From Marinilabilia salmonicolor JCM 21150 (lineage in GTDB: Bacteria > Bacteroidota > Bacteroidia > Bacteroidales > Marinilabiliaceae): 60,107 nucleotides of DNA. Below the pieces are notes generated by a model. The model did no database searches, was not told the DNA's origin, and saw only the letters and a list, made by a program, of their open reading frames with translations. Below are positions 8,880-16,659 of this stretch, piece after piece. The translations under genes and the position numbers were made by a program. Numbering within the stretch: position 1 is the stretch's first letter; every line of letters begins with the position of its first letter. Location: the NCBI RefSeq assembly GCF_000259075.1, contig NZ_AJKI01000006.1, forward strand, positions 1 to 60,107, given 5' to 3'.

Positions 8880-9767
8880 ATGCAAAGCGAAAAACATATT
8901 GTTACCTCAGAAACCAGGTCCATTCGGTTGAGCGATTACGGCCCCGGAATTTTCCCCGGCCTCTCCACCAAATCAGCTTTCAAAAAAGCCATAAAAAAGG
9001 GAGAGATCCTGGTTGACGGACAGTCGGGCACAACAGGACACATAGTCAGACCCGGGGAGGAAATTACCTGGAATCCTCTGGAGCAAAAGCCCGTGAAACT
9101 ATATCACATTGACCTGGAGATCATTTATGAAGATGAGTACATGGCGGTTGTAAACAAACCGGCGGGTGTGGTCGTTAGCGGAAATCAATTCAGGACACTG
9201 GAAAATGCACTCCCCCTGCACCTGAGACCATCCTCCCAAACTGATGCTTTGGCTGCTCCCAAAGCCATCCACAGACTCGATGCCCCCACCAGCGGACTCA
9301 TCATTATTGCAAAAACTGCCGCAGCACGGGTAAAACTCTCCCAACTAATGGAGAAAAAAGAGATCGAAAAAACCTACCAGGCGGTTGTCATTGGAGAAAC
9401 ACAAGAAGCATGGAGTTCGGAAACACCGGTGGATGAAAAAACTGCTTCCACCCTTTTCAGAAAAATCATGGATATTCCTTCCCTGCGAAGCGGAACACTT
9501 ACGTTGGTCGAGGCACAGCCATTAACCGGACGGACGCATCAAATCAGAAAACATCTTTCGGAAGCCGGCACCCCCATTCTCGGAGATAAATTGTATGGCA
9601 CCGAAGGTTTAATTATGAAAGGCAAAGGATTGTTTCTTTGTGCAACACGGATAGCGTTTCTCCACCCATTTTCCGACGAGAAAATGCTTATTGAGATTGA
9701 GCCTCCGCATAAATTTAAGCATTTCATGCAGGGAGAAAAACGGAGGTGGGAGAAGTATAAGAGTTGA
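8880..9767 (+). CDS. RluA-family pseudouridine synthase
   Basis: A 295-residue cytoplasmic protein. An S4-like N-terminal region (about 10-75, SAFKKAIKKGEILVDG) is followed by the catalytic domain. The HRLDAPTSGLIIIAKT motif carries the catalytic aspartate, and VNKPAGVVV and LTGRTHQIRKHL are the other two diagnostic blocks of the RluA/RluC/RluD group. The enzyme isomerises uridine to pseudouridine in rRNA or tRNA; which position cannot be told from sequence. Length is normal for the family. It is transcribed alone, divergent from the esterase, and is followed by a repeat-rich 500-bp gap. Confidence 0.9.
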   Translation: MQSEKHIVTSETRSIRLSDYGPGIFPGLSTKSAFKKAIKKGEILVDGQSGTTGHIVRPGEEITWNPLEQKPVKLYHIDLEIIYEDEYMAVVNKPAGVVVSGNQFRTLENALPLHLRPSSQTDALAAPKAIHRLDAPTSGLIIIAKTAAARVKLSQLMEKKEIEKTYQAVVIGETQEAWSSETPVDEKTASTLFRKIMDIPSLRSGTLTLVEAQPLTGRTHQIRKHLSEAGTPILGDKLYGTEGLIMKGKGLFLCATRIAFLHPFSDEKMLIEIEPPHKFKHFMQGEKRRWEKYKS

Positions 9768-9792
9768 GTGTTTCGGGTTTTGGGTTTTGGGT

Positions 9793-9903
9793 TTCGGCAA
9801 AGCCGAAAATCAACCTCTACCAAGCCCCTCAACACCCTGCAACGGCCCGTCATTGCGAACGTAGTGAAGCAATCTCAAGTTATTAACCGGACACCAATGA
9901 AAA
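9793..9903 (+). repeat. Dispersed repeat with GTCATTGCGAACG core, copy 1
   Basis: About 110 bp matching the reverse complement of 24001-24109, including GAAAATCAACC, GGCCCGTCATT, GTAGTGAAGCAATCTCAA and AACCGGACACCAATGAAAAA segments. The GTCATTGCGA/GAAGCAATCTC core is a widespread bacterial intergenic motif. Confidence 0.75.
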
Positions 9904-9920
9904 ATATTGTTGATTTTTTG

Positions 9921-9968
9921 GTCGTCAGGAGACGACGGGATAGAAACCCCTCGTGCGGAAACGAGGGG
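9921..9968 (+). repeat. 48-bp double-hairpin repeat, copy 1
   Basis: GTCGTCAGGAGACGAC (9921-9936) and CCCCTCGTG...ACGAGGGG (9947-9968) form two adjacent hairpins. The same 48-bp arrangement is found inverted at 35367-35414. Confidence 0.8.
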
Positions 9969-10090
9969 TAGAGATAAATTCCCCCCCCTCATTGATCATT
10001 AATAATCATACATTGAGAAACTGTCTCCTCTTCCGGGCTAATCCAACTTCTGCCTTCTGCCTTCCAAACCTCATACTATTCTCTACTAAC

Positions 10091-10257
10091 TAGTACCTGT
10101 CCATAAAGTAGCAATTGCGTCGTTACGCTTGCCGTCAAAATACTCATTTACTCAAGTAAACTCCGTTTTTGGCGACTTCGCAAGCCTTGCAACTGGCACT
10201 TTCTGAACAGACACATAGCCACTAAAACACTTTTATCGACTTTATAGACGGGCACTA
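10091..10257 (+). mobile_element. 167-bp MITE-like element, copy A
   Basis: Bounded by TAGTACCTGTCCATAAAGT and the inverse ACTTTATAGACGGGCACTA. The centre holds an imperfect palindrome around GCCGTCAAAATACTC and a TTTTTGGCG arm. It has the same length and layout as copy C at 12888-13054. No open frame. It ends 8 bp before the 3' end of the HprK-like gene. Confidence 0.75.
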
Positions 10258-10265
10258 AATATTGC

Positions 10266-11183
10266 CTATTCACGATCCACAATCCCCCGTATTATTTCCG
10301 CAACCTCTTTAGTGGGTCTAAACCCACAATCATAAATGGACACCTGAGAAGCAATGTCCAGTATGCGGTCAAGATGCCGGCCGGTCATCTCTTTATCGTA
10401 AAAATGCTGAATACCGTTGGCCATAAAGCGCATGGCGGCATTGATACCGGCAAGTTTGGATACTTCATTGTCTGGCGATTGGCGGATAAGAAATATTTCA
10501 TTAAGTGGCGCCATCAGAGGTTTCTGTGCGTAATAAGGCATCGGAGTATTAAACATATACCACCTGTCACCGATCTTTCGCAACCACAACCGGTCGTCAT
10601 TGATAACGGTGGCCCCATCGCTTTTCCAGATACCTGCCATGGTACTTTTGCCTGTGCCGGAGACGGCGGTAAAGAGACGACCTACACCCTTCTCCAAAAC
10701 CCCCGATGCATGCACCAGCACATCGTCCTGATAATGCGCCAGAACGACCATCAGTACAGAGCCAAAAGGTTGGAAGAGCGGATCAATGGAAATTTCCTGA
10801 ACACCATTCCCGGGCACAAGAGCGGCTGAGATCCTGTTTTGGGAAAAATCAATAACACCGAATACCTCCTCTAATTGTAAATCATCATCGAAGTCAATAT
10901 GAATCCCTACCTGATGATCCTTTCGCAAAATTGTCCATGTATAGGGAATTTCAGCGCCGGGAAAGGATTCACCGGAAAGAGCCCTGGAAAATCCGGATGT
11001 ATCAACCGATTCTGCTGTTGAATATGAAACATGAAATGATTGATTTCCTTCTGTTAGTGAATCATTAAACAAAGAACTTCCCAGGGGCACCAGTTTTACA
11101 TCAGCTGAAGCACAGGAAAAATGCAGCTTCAATCCCGGTAGAAATGTTACAATTCCTTCAGTATTTTTTGATTCTTTTCTCAT
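10266..11183 (-). CDS. HprK-related P-loop kinase
   Basis: A 305-residue cytoplasmic protein. The C-terminal half resembles the HPr kinase/phosphorylase fold: a Walker A loop AVSGTGKST (Lys179) and INDDRLWL at about 194-201 in the position of the acidic catalytic strand. The first ~130 residues are not HPr-kinase-like. Its start overlaps the stop of the PqqD-like gene in TGATG, so the pair is translationally coupled. HprK-related kinases of this kind are known next to PqqD-like proteins in peptide-modification or exopolysaccharide/sorting loci rather than in carbon catabolite control. No HPr gene or radical SAM enzyme is nearby. The phosphorylated target is unknown; confidence is high for the fold and low for the function. 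Confidence 0.75.
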   Translation of the reverse strand: MRKESKNTEGIVTFLPGLKLHFSCASADVKLVPLGSSLFNDSLTEGNQSFHVSYSTAESVDTSGFSRALSGESFPGAEIPYTWTILRKDHQVGIHIDFDDDLQLEEVFGVIDFSQNRISAALVPGNGVQEISIDPLFQPFGSVLMVVLAHYQDDVLVHASGVLEKGVGRLFTAVSGTGKSTMAGIWKSDGATVINDDRLWLRKIGDRWYMFNTPMPYYAQKPLMAPLNEIFLIRQSPDNEVSKLAGINAAMRFMANGIQHFYDKEMTGRHLDRILDIASQVSIYDCGFRPTKEVAEIIRGIVDRE

Positions 11184-11488
11184 CAGGGTTGAATAATCTC
11201 AATCACATTTTTTTGAGTAGCTTCAGCTATAAACGCTTCTACATCTTCTATCAGAGTGGACTCATCCACATCATAAAGGTCCAACATCTGACGAATCAAT
11301 TCTTTTTTAGTCAGGGGTGTTTCAAGAAGCCTCAAAATATCTGCACCAACTTCATTGAGTGTAAGCACACTGGTCATATCTGCCACCTTATCGGTAAGCG
11401 GCACCATAACCATCTCATTGCCCATCTGTCGGGTCACAAAATCAGCTCCGTTTACCCTATACTCTATTTCTTGTTGCACTGCACTCAT
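11183..11488 (-). CDS. PqqD family protein
   Basis: A 101-residue protein with the chosen start at 11488 (MSAVQQEIEYRVNGADFV). A longer frame from a GTG at 11530 would add 14 residues; I prefer the shorter form because family members are about 90-100 residues. VMVPLTDKVADMTSVLTLNEVGADIL and the following LTKKELIRQMLDLYDVD segment match the winged-helix PqqD fold, which in RiPP pathways binds leader peptides and presents them to modifying enzymes. Its TGA overlaps the ATG of the HprK-like kinase. A 72-bp hexanucleotide array lies directly upstream. No precursor peptide or radical SAM gene is adjacent, so the client is unknown. Confidence 0.75.
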   Translation of the reverse strand: MSAVQQEIEYRVNGADFVTRQMGNEMVMVPLTDKVADMTSVLTLNEVGADILRLLETPLTKKELIRQMLDLYDVDESTLIEDVEAFIAEATQKNVIEIIQP

Positions 11489-11540
11489 TGGGTCCAGTTT
11501 TGTAATATAAAAGTTACGTAGAATCAACACACTCTCTCAA

Positions 11541-11612
11541 CCTTAGCCTTAGCCTCATTCTTAGCCTCATTCTTAGCCTCAGCCTCAGCCTCAGCCTCAT
11601 TCTCAGCCTCTC
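11541..11612 (-). repeat. Hexanucleotide tandem array between tsaD and the PqqD gene
   Basis: Twelve near-exact hexamers of the types CCTTAG, CCTCAT, TCTTAG and CCTCAG fill 72 bp between the tsaD stop and the PqqD-like gene, where the promoter of the coupled pair would be expected. A shorter array of the same hexamer, on the opposite strand, is at 35291-35320. Such arrays can change length by slippage. Confidence 0.85.
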
Positions 11613-11615
11613 ACC

Positions 11616-12635
11616 TCAAATCCCCATCCTGGCATACGGAGCCACCTCCTGCCCCACAAACTCCTGTTTACGGAACTTAAAAAGCCCGGTAATGGCAATC
11701 ATGGCAGCATTATCGGTGGTGTAAGAGAATTCCGGAATATAAATGTTCCAGCCATACTTCTCACGGCCATCCACAAAAGCCTGACGTAATCCTGAATTGG
11801 CAGAGACTCCTCCAGCAAGCGCAATTTCTTTGATTCCGGTCTTTTTGGAAGCCGAAATAAGTTTATCCATCAGAATATCTACAATGGTTTTTTGCAGAGA
11901 GGCGCACAAGTCAGTTTTATTGTTATCTATAAAATCAGGATCTTCCTTGATGTGGTCACGTAAAAAATAGAGAAATGAAGTTTTTAAACCGCTAAAGCTG
12001 TAATCAAAATTAGCAATGCGTGGTTTGGAAAACTGAAACGCATCCGGATTGCCCTCTTTGGCAAACTGATCAATCAGCGGACCTCCGGGATAGGGAAGTC
12101 CCATCACCTTGGCACACTTATCAAATGCCTCTCCGGCAGCATCGTCAATTGTTTGTCCGATGATTTCCATCTCCAGATAATCTTTCACCAACATAATCTG
12201 ACTGTTCCCCCCCGATACCAGGAGACATAAAAAAGGAAATTCAGGCACCTCATGCTTCTGGTCTTTTTCCTGAATAAAATGAGCCAGCACATGCGCCTGC
12301 AAATGATTCACCTCGATCAACGGTATTTTCCGGGCCAGGGCAAACCCTTTGGCAAAACTGGTTCCAACAAGCAACGACCCCATCAGTCCGGGTCCACGGG
12401 TAAATGCGACGGCAGAAATATCCTCAGGAGTAATTTTAGCATCTTTCATGGCTTTATGCACCACCGGAATGATATTTTGCTGATGAGCACGTGAAGCCAG
12501 TTCCGGAACTACACCGCCGTACTCCTCATGCACCTTCTGGCCGGCAATAACATTTGAAAGAATGATATCTCCCTGTATAATGGCTGCAGAGGTATCATCG
12601 CAGGAAGATTCTATGCCTAGTATGATGGGTTTCAT
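11616..12635 (-). CDS. tsaD: tRNA N6-adenosine threonylcarbamoyltransferase TsaD
   Basis: A 339-residue protein, normal TsaD/Kae1/Gcp length. Diagnostic segments are GIESSCDDTSAAII at the N-terminus, NHLQAH carrying the metal-binding HxxxH, CLLVSGGNSQIML, and DDAAGEAFDKCAKVMGLPYP followed by GGP. TsaD transfers the threonylcarbamoyl group from threonylcarbamoyl-AMP to A37 of ANN-decoding tRNAs, together with TsaB and TsaE, which are not in the window. It starts at an ATG at 12635. Upstream is a 550-bp repeat region with two MITE-like elements. It is a housekeeping gene and should be single copy. Confidence 0.95.
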   Translation of the reverse strand: MKPIILGIESSCDDTSAAIIQGDIILSNVIAGQKVHEEYGGVVPELASRAHQQNIIPVVHKAMKDAKITPEDISAVAFTRGPGLMGSLLVGTSFAKGFALARKIPLIEVNHLQAHVLAHFIQEKDQKHEVPEFPFLCLLVSGGNSQIMLVKDYLEMEIIGQTIDDAAGEAFDKCAKVMGLPYPGGPLIDQFAKEGNPDAFQFSKPRIANFDYSFSGLKTSFLYFLRDHIKEDPDFIDNNKTDLCASLQKTIVDILMDKLISASKKTGIKEIALAGGVSANSGLRQAFVDGREKYGWNIYIPEFSYTTDNAAMIAITGLFKFRKQEFVGQEVAPYARMGI

Positions 12636-12730
12636 GCTGTTCTCTTTTCGTTTCGGGCGGTAAAGATAATGAATCGTTCATGATTTCTCCCTAAACTGAT
12701 TAATTGACTGCTTCAATCTTGCTTTTTAAT

Positions 12731-12885
12731 TAGTGTTTGTCTATAAAGTCCAACTTCTGCGTTGTTGCTCAAAATCTAAATCCTCAAATACATTAGTATT
12801 CTGCGGTTTAGATTTTTCACACGCCTTGAATTTGAACTTTCTATCTCAAACACATGAAAAACGCTTAGTTTATGGACAGACTCTA
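12731..12885 (+). mobile_element. 155-bp MITE-like element, copy B
   Basis: Bounded by TAGTGTTTGTCTATAAAGT and the inverse of TAGAGTCTGTCCATAAACT. Its interior (AAAATCTAAATCC ... GGTTTAGATTTT palindrome) differs from copies A and C but its right end resembles one end of copy E. It lies 2 bp from copy C, in tandem. Confidence 0.7.
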
Positions 12886-12887
12886 AT

Positions 12888-13054
12888 TAGTGTCTGTCCA
12901 TACAGTGCCATTTGCGTCGTTACGCTTGCCGCCAAAATCCTCATTTACCCAAGTAAACTCCGTTTTTGGCGGCTTCTCAAGCCTTGCAACTGGCACATTC
13001 TGAGTTGACACATAACTTTTTACAAAATTTCCCCCACTTTATAGACGGGCACTA
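12888..13054 (+). mobile_element. 167-bp MITE-like element, copy C
   Basis: Same length and layout as copy A: TAGTGTCTGTCCATACAGT at the left, ACTTTATAGACGGGCACTA at the right, and a central GCCGCCAAAA...TTTTGGCGGC palindrome with perfectly paired outer ten bases. No open frame. Confidence 0.8.
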
Positions 13055-13148
13055 TTTAATCTGGCCCCATACCTGGTGATAAACCATTATTTAAAACCCC
13101 AACCAAAAAAATTGACACAAAAAAGAACCATTCACATTACAAATTCAT

Positions 13149-13156
13149 TATCTTTA
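13149..13156 (+). promoter_or_regulatory. Possible -7 box TATCTTTA
   Basis: One mismatch from TAnnTTTG, 37 bp before the small membrane protein ATG. Motif only. Confidence 0.3.
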
Positions 13157-13185
13157 AACCTCATAGACAAAAAACAATCACCGAC

Positions 13186-13401
13186 ATGCGATTTAAAAAG
13201 AAACCGCACTACAAAAACATTGTACCGGGAATCGTTATTGTTTTGCTGGCATTGTGCTCAATCCACCTAACCGATATTTCATTTTTATGGTCAGGTTTTT
13301 TTATGGGTTTTGGAACAGTGCTCTTTTTAAACGGGTTTCTGGAAAGCAAAAAAGAATCAAAAGGAGTTCGTCTTTTTAGCAAAAGGACCAATCACAAATA
13401 G
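13186..13401 (+). CDS. Small membrane protein of unknown function
   Basis: A 71-residue basic protein with two hydrophobic stretches (about 13-28, VPGIVIVLLALCSI, and 32-51, FLWSGFFMGFGTVLFLNGFL) and charged ends rich in Lys and Arg. I do not recognise a family. It sits 15 bp upstream of the acetyltransferase in the same direction and is likely co-transcribed with it from the TATCTTTA box. An in-frame ATG and the pattern of a short basic N-terminus followed by two helices make it more likely real than chance, but this is not proven. Confidence 0.55.
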   Translation: MRFKKKPHYKNIVPGIVIVLLALCSIHLTDISFLWSGFFMGFGTVLFLNGFLESKKESKGVRLFSKRTNHK

Positions 13402-13416
13402 ATAACAAAGCAAGTT

Positions 13417-13911
13417 ATGGAAATTAAATTCGAGAAAGCCACCCTAAATGATTTGGTGGCCATTAAAGAAATATACGACTACTACATCACCGAAACCACC
13501 GCAACCTTTCATACACATCCGGTAAGCTTTGAAGAACTCAGGGAAATTATACCTTTCTACAACAAGAAATACCCCTCCTTCATCGTAAAAGCTGACGGAA
13601 AAACAGCCGGATACTGCTACCTATCTCAGTTTAAAAAACGGCAGGCCTATGACAGAACTGCAGAGGCAACCGTTTATCTGAAACCGGAATACTGTGGTCA
13701 GGGAATTGGCTTTAAAACCGTCAGTTTTTTGGAAAAAGAGGCTTTAAAACGTGATATCAAAGTATTGCTTGGAACCATTACCGGAACCAATGAAAACAGC
13801 ATCCGTCTCTTTGCAAAGTGCGGATTTGAAAAATGTGCTCACTTCAAGCAGGTCGGTCAAAAATTCAACGAATTGCTGGATGTGGTAATTTATGAGAAAA
13901 TACTGGAATAA
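13417..13911 (+). CDS. GNAT-family N-acetyltransferase
   Basis: A 164-residue single-domain GNAT protein of the phosphinothricin/methionine-sulfone acetyltransferase type. It shows the N-terminal IKEIYDYYITETTATF block characteristic of that subgroup and the acetyl-CoA-binding loop YCGQGIGFKTVSFLEKEA (Q/R-x-x-G-x-G/A). The C-terminal GTITGTNENSIRLFAKCGFE block is also typical. These enzymes acetylate the amino group of small amino-acid-like substrates; the real substrate here is unknown. Its stop is 1 bp from the convergent permease stop, so both genes share a minimal 3' boundary with no room for a dedicated terminator. Confidence 0.85.
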   Translation: MEIKFEKATLNDLVAIKEIYDYYITETTATFHTHPVSFEELREIIPFYNKKYPSFIVKADGKTAGYCYLSQFKKRQAYDRTAEATVYLKPEYCGQGIGFKTVSFLEKEALKRDIKVLLGTITGTNENSIRLFAKCGFEKCAHFKQVGQKFNELLDVVIYEKILE

Positions 13912-13912
13912 T

Positions 13913-16024
13913 CTATTGTTTCAGATACTTATCAAACAGTTGCGCAATTGACTTTGGCTCCCCAATCAAAGTCAATGCGTCGTGTTCTTCCAGTACTGTA
14001 TCTCCATGTGGAGCAAATGTTTCCGAATCACGCTCCACCAGGGCTACAAGTACATCGGGTGGAAGAGACAGTTCCTTTAGTTTTTTACCTACCAGTTCGA
14101 ACTGAGCCGACTGAGGCAACAACCTCACGGTAAAGAATCGTTCGTTGTGCAACAAATACTCTTTGATTTTACGATGACTCTTATGATCGAACATCTCTTC
14201 CACAAACTCATCACGCTCAATAATATCCACCAGCCTCGAAAGCATTCGCAGTTGTTGACGTGAATCACTTGGCGGATTAACCAAAAAGAAGAAAATGCGA
14301 ATATAATCCTCCGAAGATATTCCCCCCTTGCCAACAGGCTTACGCACTCCTCTGCTCGACAAAACAATATGCAGGGAGGGATGATCAACCCCCTCGCTTT
14401 TTGCATACAAGATGGAAACTTCCGGGATAATAAGCGCCGGTTCTATTGCCGAAGTCGTTAAGAAATCATTGACCAATGTCTCTTTTCCGGCATGCATTTC
14501 AGTAGAAAAGACTTCTGCCACATGAGCTACCAGTTCATCAAATTCCACATCCTTCTCCAAGGAAGTAATCCGGGCTCTTGTGATAGTCTCATCAAAAGGA
14601 TCGCCATGCCGGAGTCCTTTCTCTTTAAGGATGGTCATAAACTCATTTTCCAATTCGGAGTACTGATACTTGCCTAAAAGAGCAAACCAGTGAAAAATCG
14701 CACCTTCGCGCTTCACCTTCTCCCTGGCGTAATAGTAATACCATAAAAACGAAAGAAGCGTAACGATACCACTAAATATAACTGCCATCCACCCCATGTA
14801 AACAATCAAAACCAGAGAGACAAATATTCCGGCAATTTGCATTCCCGGATACCAGGGAGATTTATACCCCGGGTCGTATGACTCTATATTACTCTTCCGG
14901 AATACGATAACCGAAAAATTAATCAGCATAAAAATAAAAAGCTGAAAAGCACTGGCAAGCTTTGCAATTCCCTCCTCCGAAACAACGAGAATAAGAAAGA
15001 GAATCAACCCTGAGGTAAACAATATGGATAGAATCGGAGTCCCTGAATTTCCAACCCTGGCAAATCGCGGCGGAAAAAGTTTATCCCTGGCCATGGCGAA
15101 AGGGTAACGTGAGGAAGAGAGCAAACCTGCATTACCTGTAGAAGCAAAAGCAGCCATGGCAGCCCCGACCATCAGATAAGCACCTGTCTGCCCCGGCATC
15201 CATTTAAAAAGTTGCTTGGCAGCAGTTGCTGCCGGTGCAAGTTCATTGGCAAAATCCTCTGGATCAATCAATGCCACCATCACAAAAACACCCAGAAAAT
15301 ATATGACACTGGTAATAACCAATGACAACAACATTCCCAATGGAATATTCCTTTCGGGATTTTTAATTTCCTCTGCCACACTTGCCACCTTGGTCAATCC
15401 CAGGTATGAAACAAATACAAAACCTGCAGTGGTAATAATCCCTTCAATACCATCGGTGAAAAAAGGACTAAAATGATCATTGGCTGACGGACCGTCAATC
15501 CTTTCGGTGAAGAAAACGGTGTACAATCCATCAAAAATAAATCCCCCCAAAACAACCAGAAGGAAAATAATAAAAAAATTCTGAAGCCCCGATGTTTTCT
15601 TGGCTCCAATAAGGTTTAGTCCGGTAAAAACCATTGTTGCCGCCACCGCAACCAACTGAACAGGGACATCCCAAAAGATAGCCGCATAGGCTCCAATACC
15701 AATAATGGCAAAAGCAGTCTTAAAAACAAGAGAAAGATAAGTTCCCAACCCTCCGATGGTCCCCATCAGCGGTCCAAGACTTCTATCCAGAAAAAAATAG
15801 GCTCCTCCTGCACGTGGCAGCGCTGTGGCAATCTCGGCCATACTGAACATTGCAGGTAAGATAAGCAGCCCCGAAACAAGGTAAGCAACAAATACAGAAG
15901 GTCCGGTATATTGTGATGCCAGTCCGGGCAAAAGAAAAAAACCGGAACTAAACATAGCACCGGTGCTGATGGCAAAAACATCAAACAATCCCAACTCTTT
16001 TGTCAGCTTCTTTTTCCCTTCCAT
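13913..16024 (-). CDS. APC-family permease fused to an EIIA-like domain and an RCK_C domain
   Basis: A 703-residue protein. Residues about 1-430 form a 12-helix amino acid/polyamine/organocation transporter beginning KKLTKELGLFDVFAISTGAM. After the last helix, about 450-600 resembles a PTS EIIA (fructose/mannitol-type) domain: YIRIFFFLVNPPSDSRQQL and LSRLVDIIERDEFVEEM fit the C-terminal half of that fold. The segment equivalent to the phosphoryl-acceptor motif IPHARSxxV reads ILYAKSEGV here, so the histidine is replaced by tyrosine. The last ~85 residues (LKELSLPPDVLVALVERDSE ... DALTLIGEP) match a TrkA-C/RCK_C ligand-binding domain. The transporter is probably for amino acids and is likely gated by its cytoplasmic tail. 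Substrate unknown. Confidence 0.8.
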   Translation of the reverse strand: MEGKKKLTKELGLFDVFAISTGAMFSSGFFLLPGLASQYTGPSVFVAYLVSGLLILPAMFSMAEIATALPRAGGAYFFLDRSLGPLMGTIGGLGTYLSLVFKTAFAIIGIGAYAAIFWDVPVQLVAVAATMVFTGLNLIGAKKTSGLQNFFIIFLLVVLGGFIFDGLYTVFFTERIDGPSANDHFSPFFTDGIEGIITTAGFVFVSYLGLTKVASVAEEIKNPERNIPLGMLLSLVITSVIYFLGVFVMVALIDPEDFANELAPAATAAKQLFKWMPGQTGAYLMVGAAMAAFASTGNAGLLSSSRYPFAMARDKLFPPRFARVGNSGTPILSILFTSGLILFLILVVSEEGIAKLASAFQLFIFMLINFSVIVFRKSNIESYDPGYKSPWYPGMQIAGIFVSLVLIVYMGWMAVIFSGIVTLLSFLWYYYYAREKVKREGAIFHWFALLGKYQYSELENEFMTILKEKGLRHGDPFDETITRARITSLEKDVEFDELVAHVAEVFSTEMHAGKETLVNDFLTTSAIEPALIIPEVSILYAKSEGVDHPSLHIVLSSRGVRKPVGKGGISSEDYIRIFFFLVNPPSDSRQQLRMLSRLVDIIERDEFVEEMFDHKSHRKIKEYLLHNERFFTVRLLPQSAQFELVGKKLKELSLPPDVLVALVERDSETFAPHGDTVLEEHDALTLIGEPKSIAQLFDKYLKQ

Positions 16025-16099
16025 AGTTGTTATTTAATGCTATAAACCCATAAGTACGCCTCATTGTTCGGGCCCAATGCACAAATTAAAACCAAATAA

Positions 16100-16471
16100 T
16101 CAGACACTCAGCTCCTTAATCAAATCCGAAATTTTGGCAATGATATTGTTCGACAACTTTTCCATTCTTTGTCGGAGCTCCAGGTGCTCATCAAAATACT
16201 GATGATCGGGAGTAATCGGAAAATCTTTGTTGTAATATTGAAGTTCCTGTTCCTGAGTTTTAATGCGGCCTGTCATTTTTTTTATCTGATCTTCCCACTC
16301 GTCCAGAATCATCTCCTCCACTGCATTGAGTTCCTTTTTCCCCTTACCTCCCGCAATTTCATTATTGCGTTCCCTGATAATTTTCAAATCCCGAAGAAAC
16401 CACTCCAGGTGGTTCTTCCACATTTTATATTCAAAATCAAGATCGATGAGATGTATTTTTCCTTCTTTCAT
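16100..16471 (-). CDS. Hypothetical coiled-coil protein
   Basis: A 123-residue, highly charged protein without signal peptide or membrane segment. Almost the whole length is predicted helical, with heptad-like spacing in WKNHLEWFLRDLKIIRERNN and in the second half (ITPDHQYFDEHLELRQRMEK). I do not recognise a family. It lies 75 bp upstream of the permease gene in the same direction and could be co-transcribed with it. Compositional character is that of an ordinary Bacteroidota gene, so I consider it real; function not inferred. Confidence 0.6.
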   Translation of the reverse strand: MKEGKIHLIDLDFEYKMWKNHLEWFLRDLKIIRERNNEIAGGKGKKELNAVEEMILDEWEDQIKKMTGRIKTQEQELQYYNKDFPITPDHQYFDEHLELRQRMEKLSNNIIAKISDLIKELSV

Positions 16472-16485
16472 AACGTTTTTTTTTA

Positions 16486-16659
16486 CCTGATTAATTCATG
16501 AATTATTGTGATGAGATGGTCAAACAACAAAAAATATGGACAACCGCAGATGAAATTGATGAGGGAAATAGTGAACTATTTTCAAATCAATTTTATCGAG
16601 GACGTTCATATTTCTCAGGTGGTTGATCATTGTAATAAATTATTTATGAATTATTCAGG
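16486..16659 (+). mobile_element. 174-bp MITE-like element with open frame, copy 2
   Basis: Begins CCTGATTAATTCATGAAT and ends with the inverse ATTTATGAATTATTCAGG. Length is identical to copy 1 (2043-2216), with no indels between them. The internal frame, starting with an ATG at 16511, is open through the element and encodes a product sharing EIVNY, QI.F.ED, IS..V and LFMN blocks with copy 1. The remaining 16660-16973 holds A/T-rich DNA and an ATCCCGATGAATCGGGAC palindrome, with no gene. Confidence 0.7.

Larger units (their letters stand above)
9768..10265. other. Repeat-rich gap with no gene
   Basis: Holds, in order, a GGGTTTT-type degenerate low-complexity tract (about 9770-9795), a dispersed repeat related to 24001-24109, the 48-bp double-hairpin repeat, a C-run and a 167-bp MITE-like element. 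No coding frame looks real. Confidence 0.7.
12636..13185. other. Divergent gap occupied by two MITE-like elements
   Basis: Between tsaD and the small membrane protein gene. About 320 of the 550 bp are two tandem inverted-repeat elements (copies B and C). The rest is A/T-rich with a TATCTTTA box at 13149-13156. No gene seen. Confidence 0.7.
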
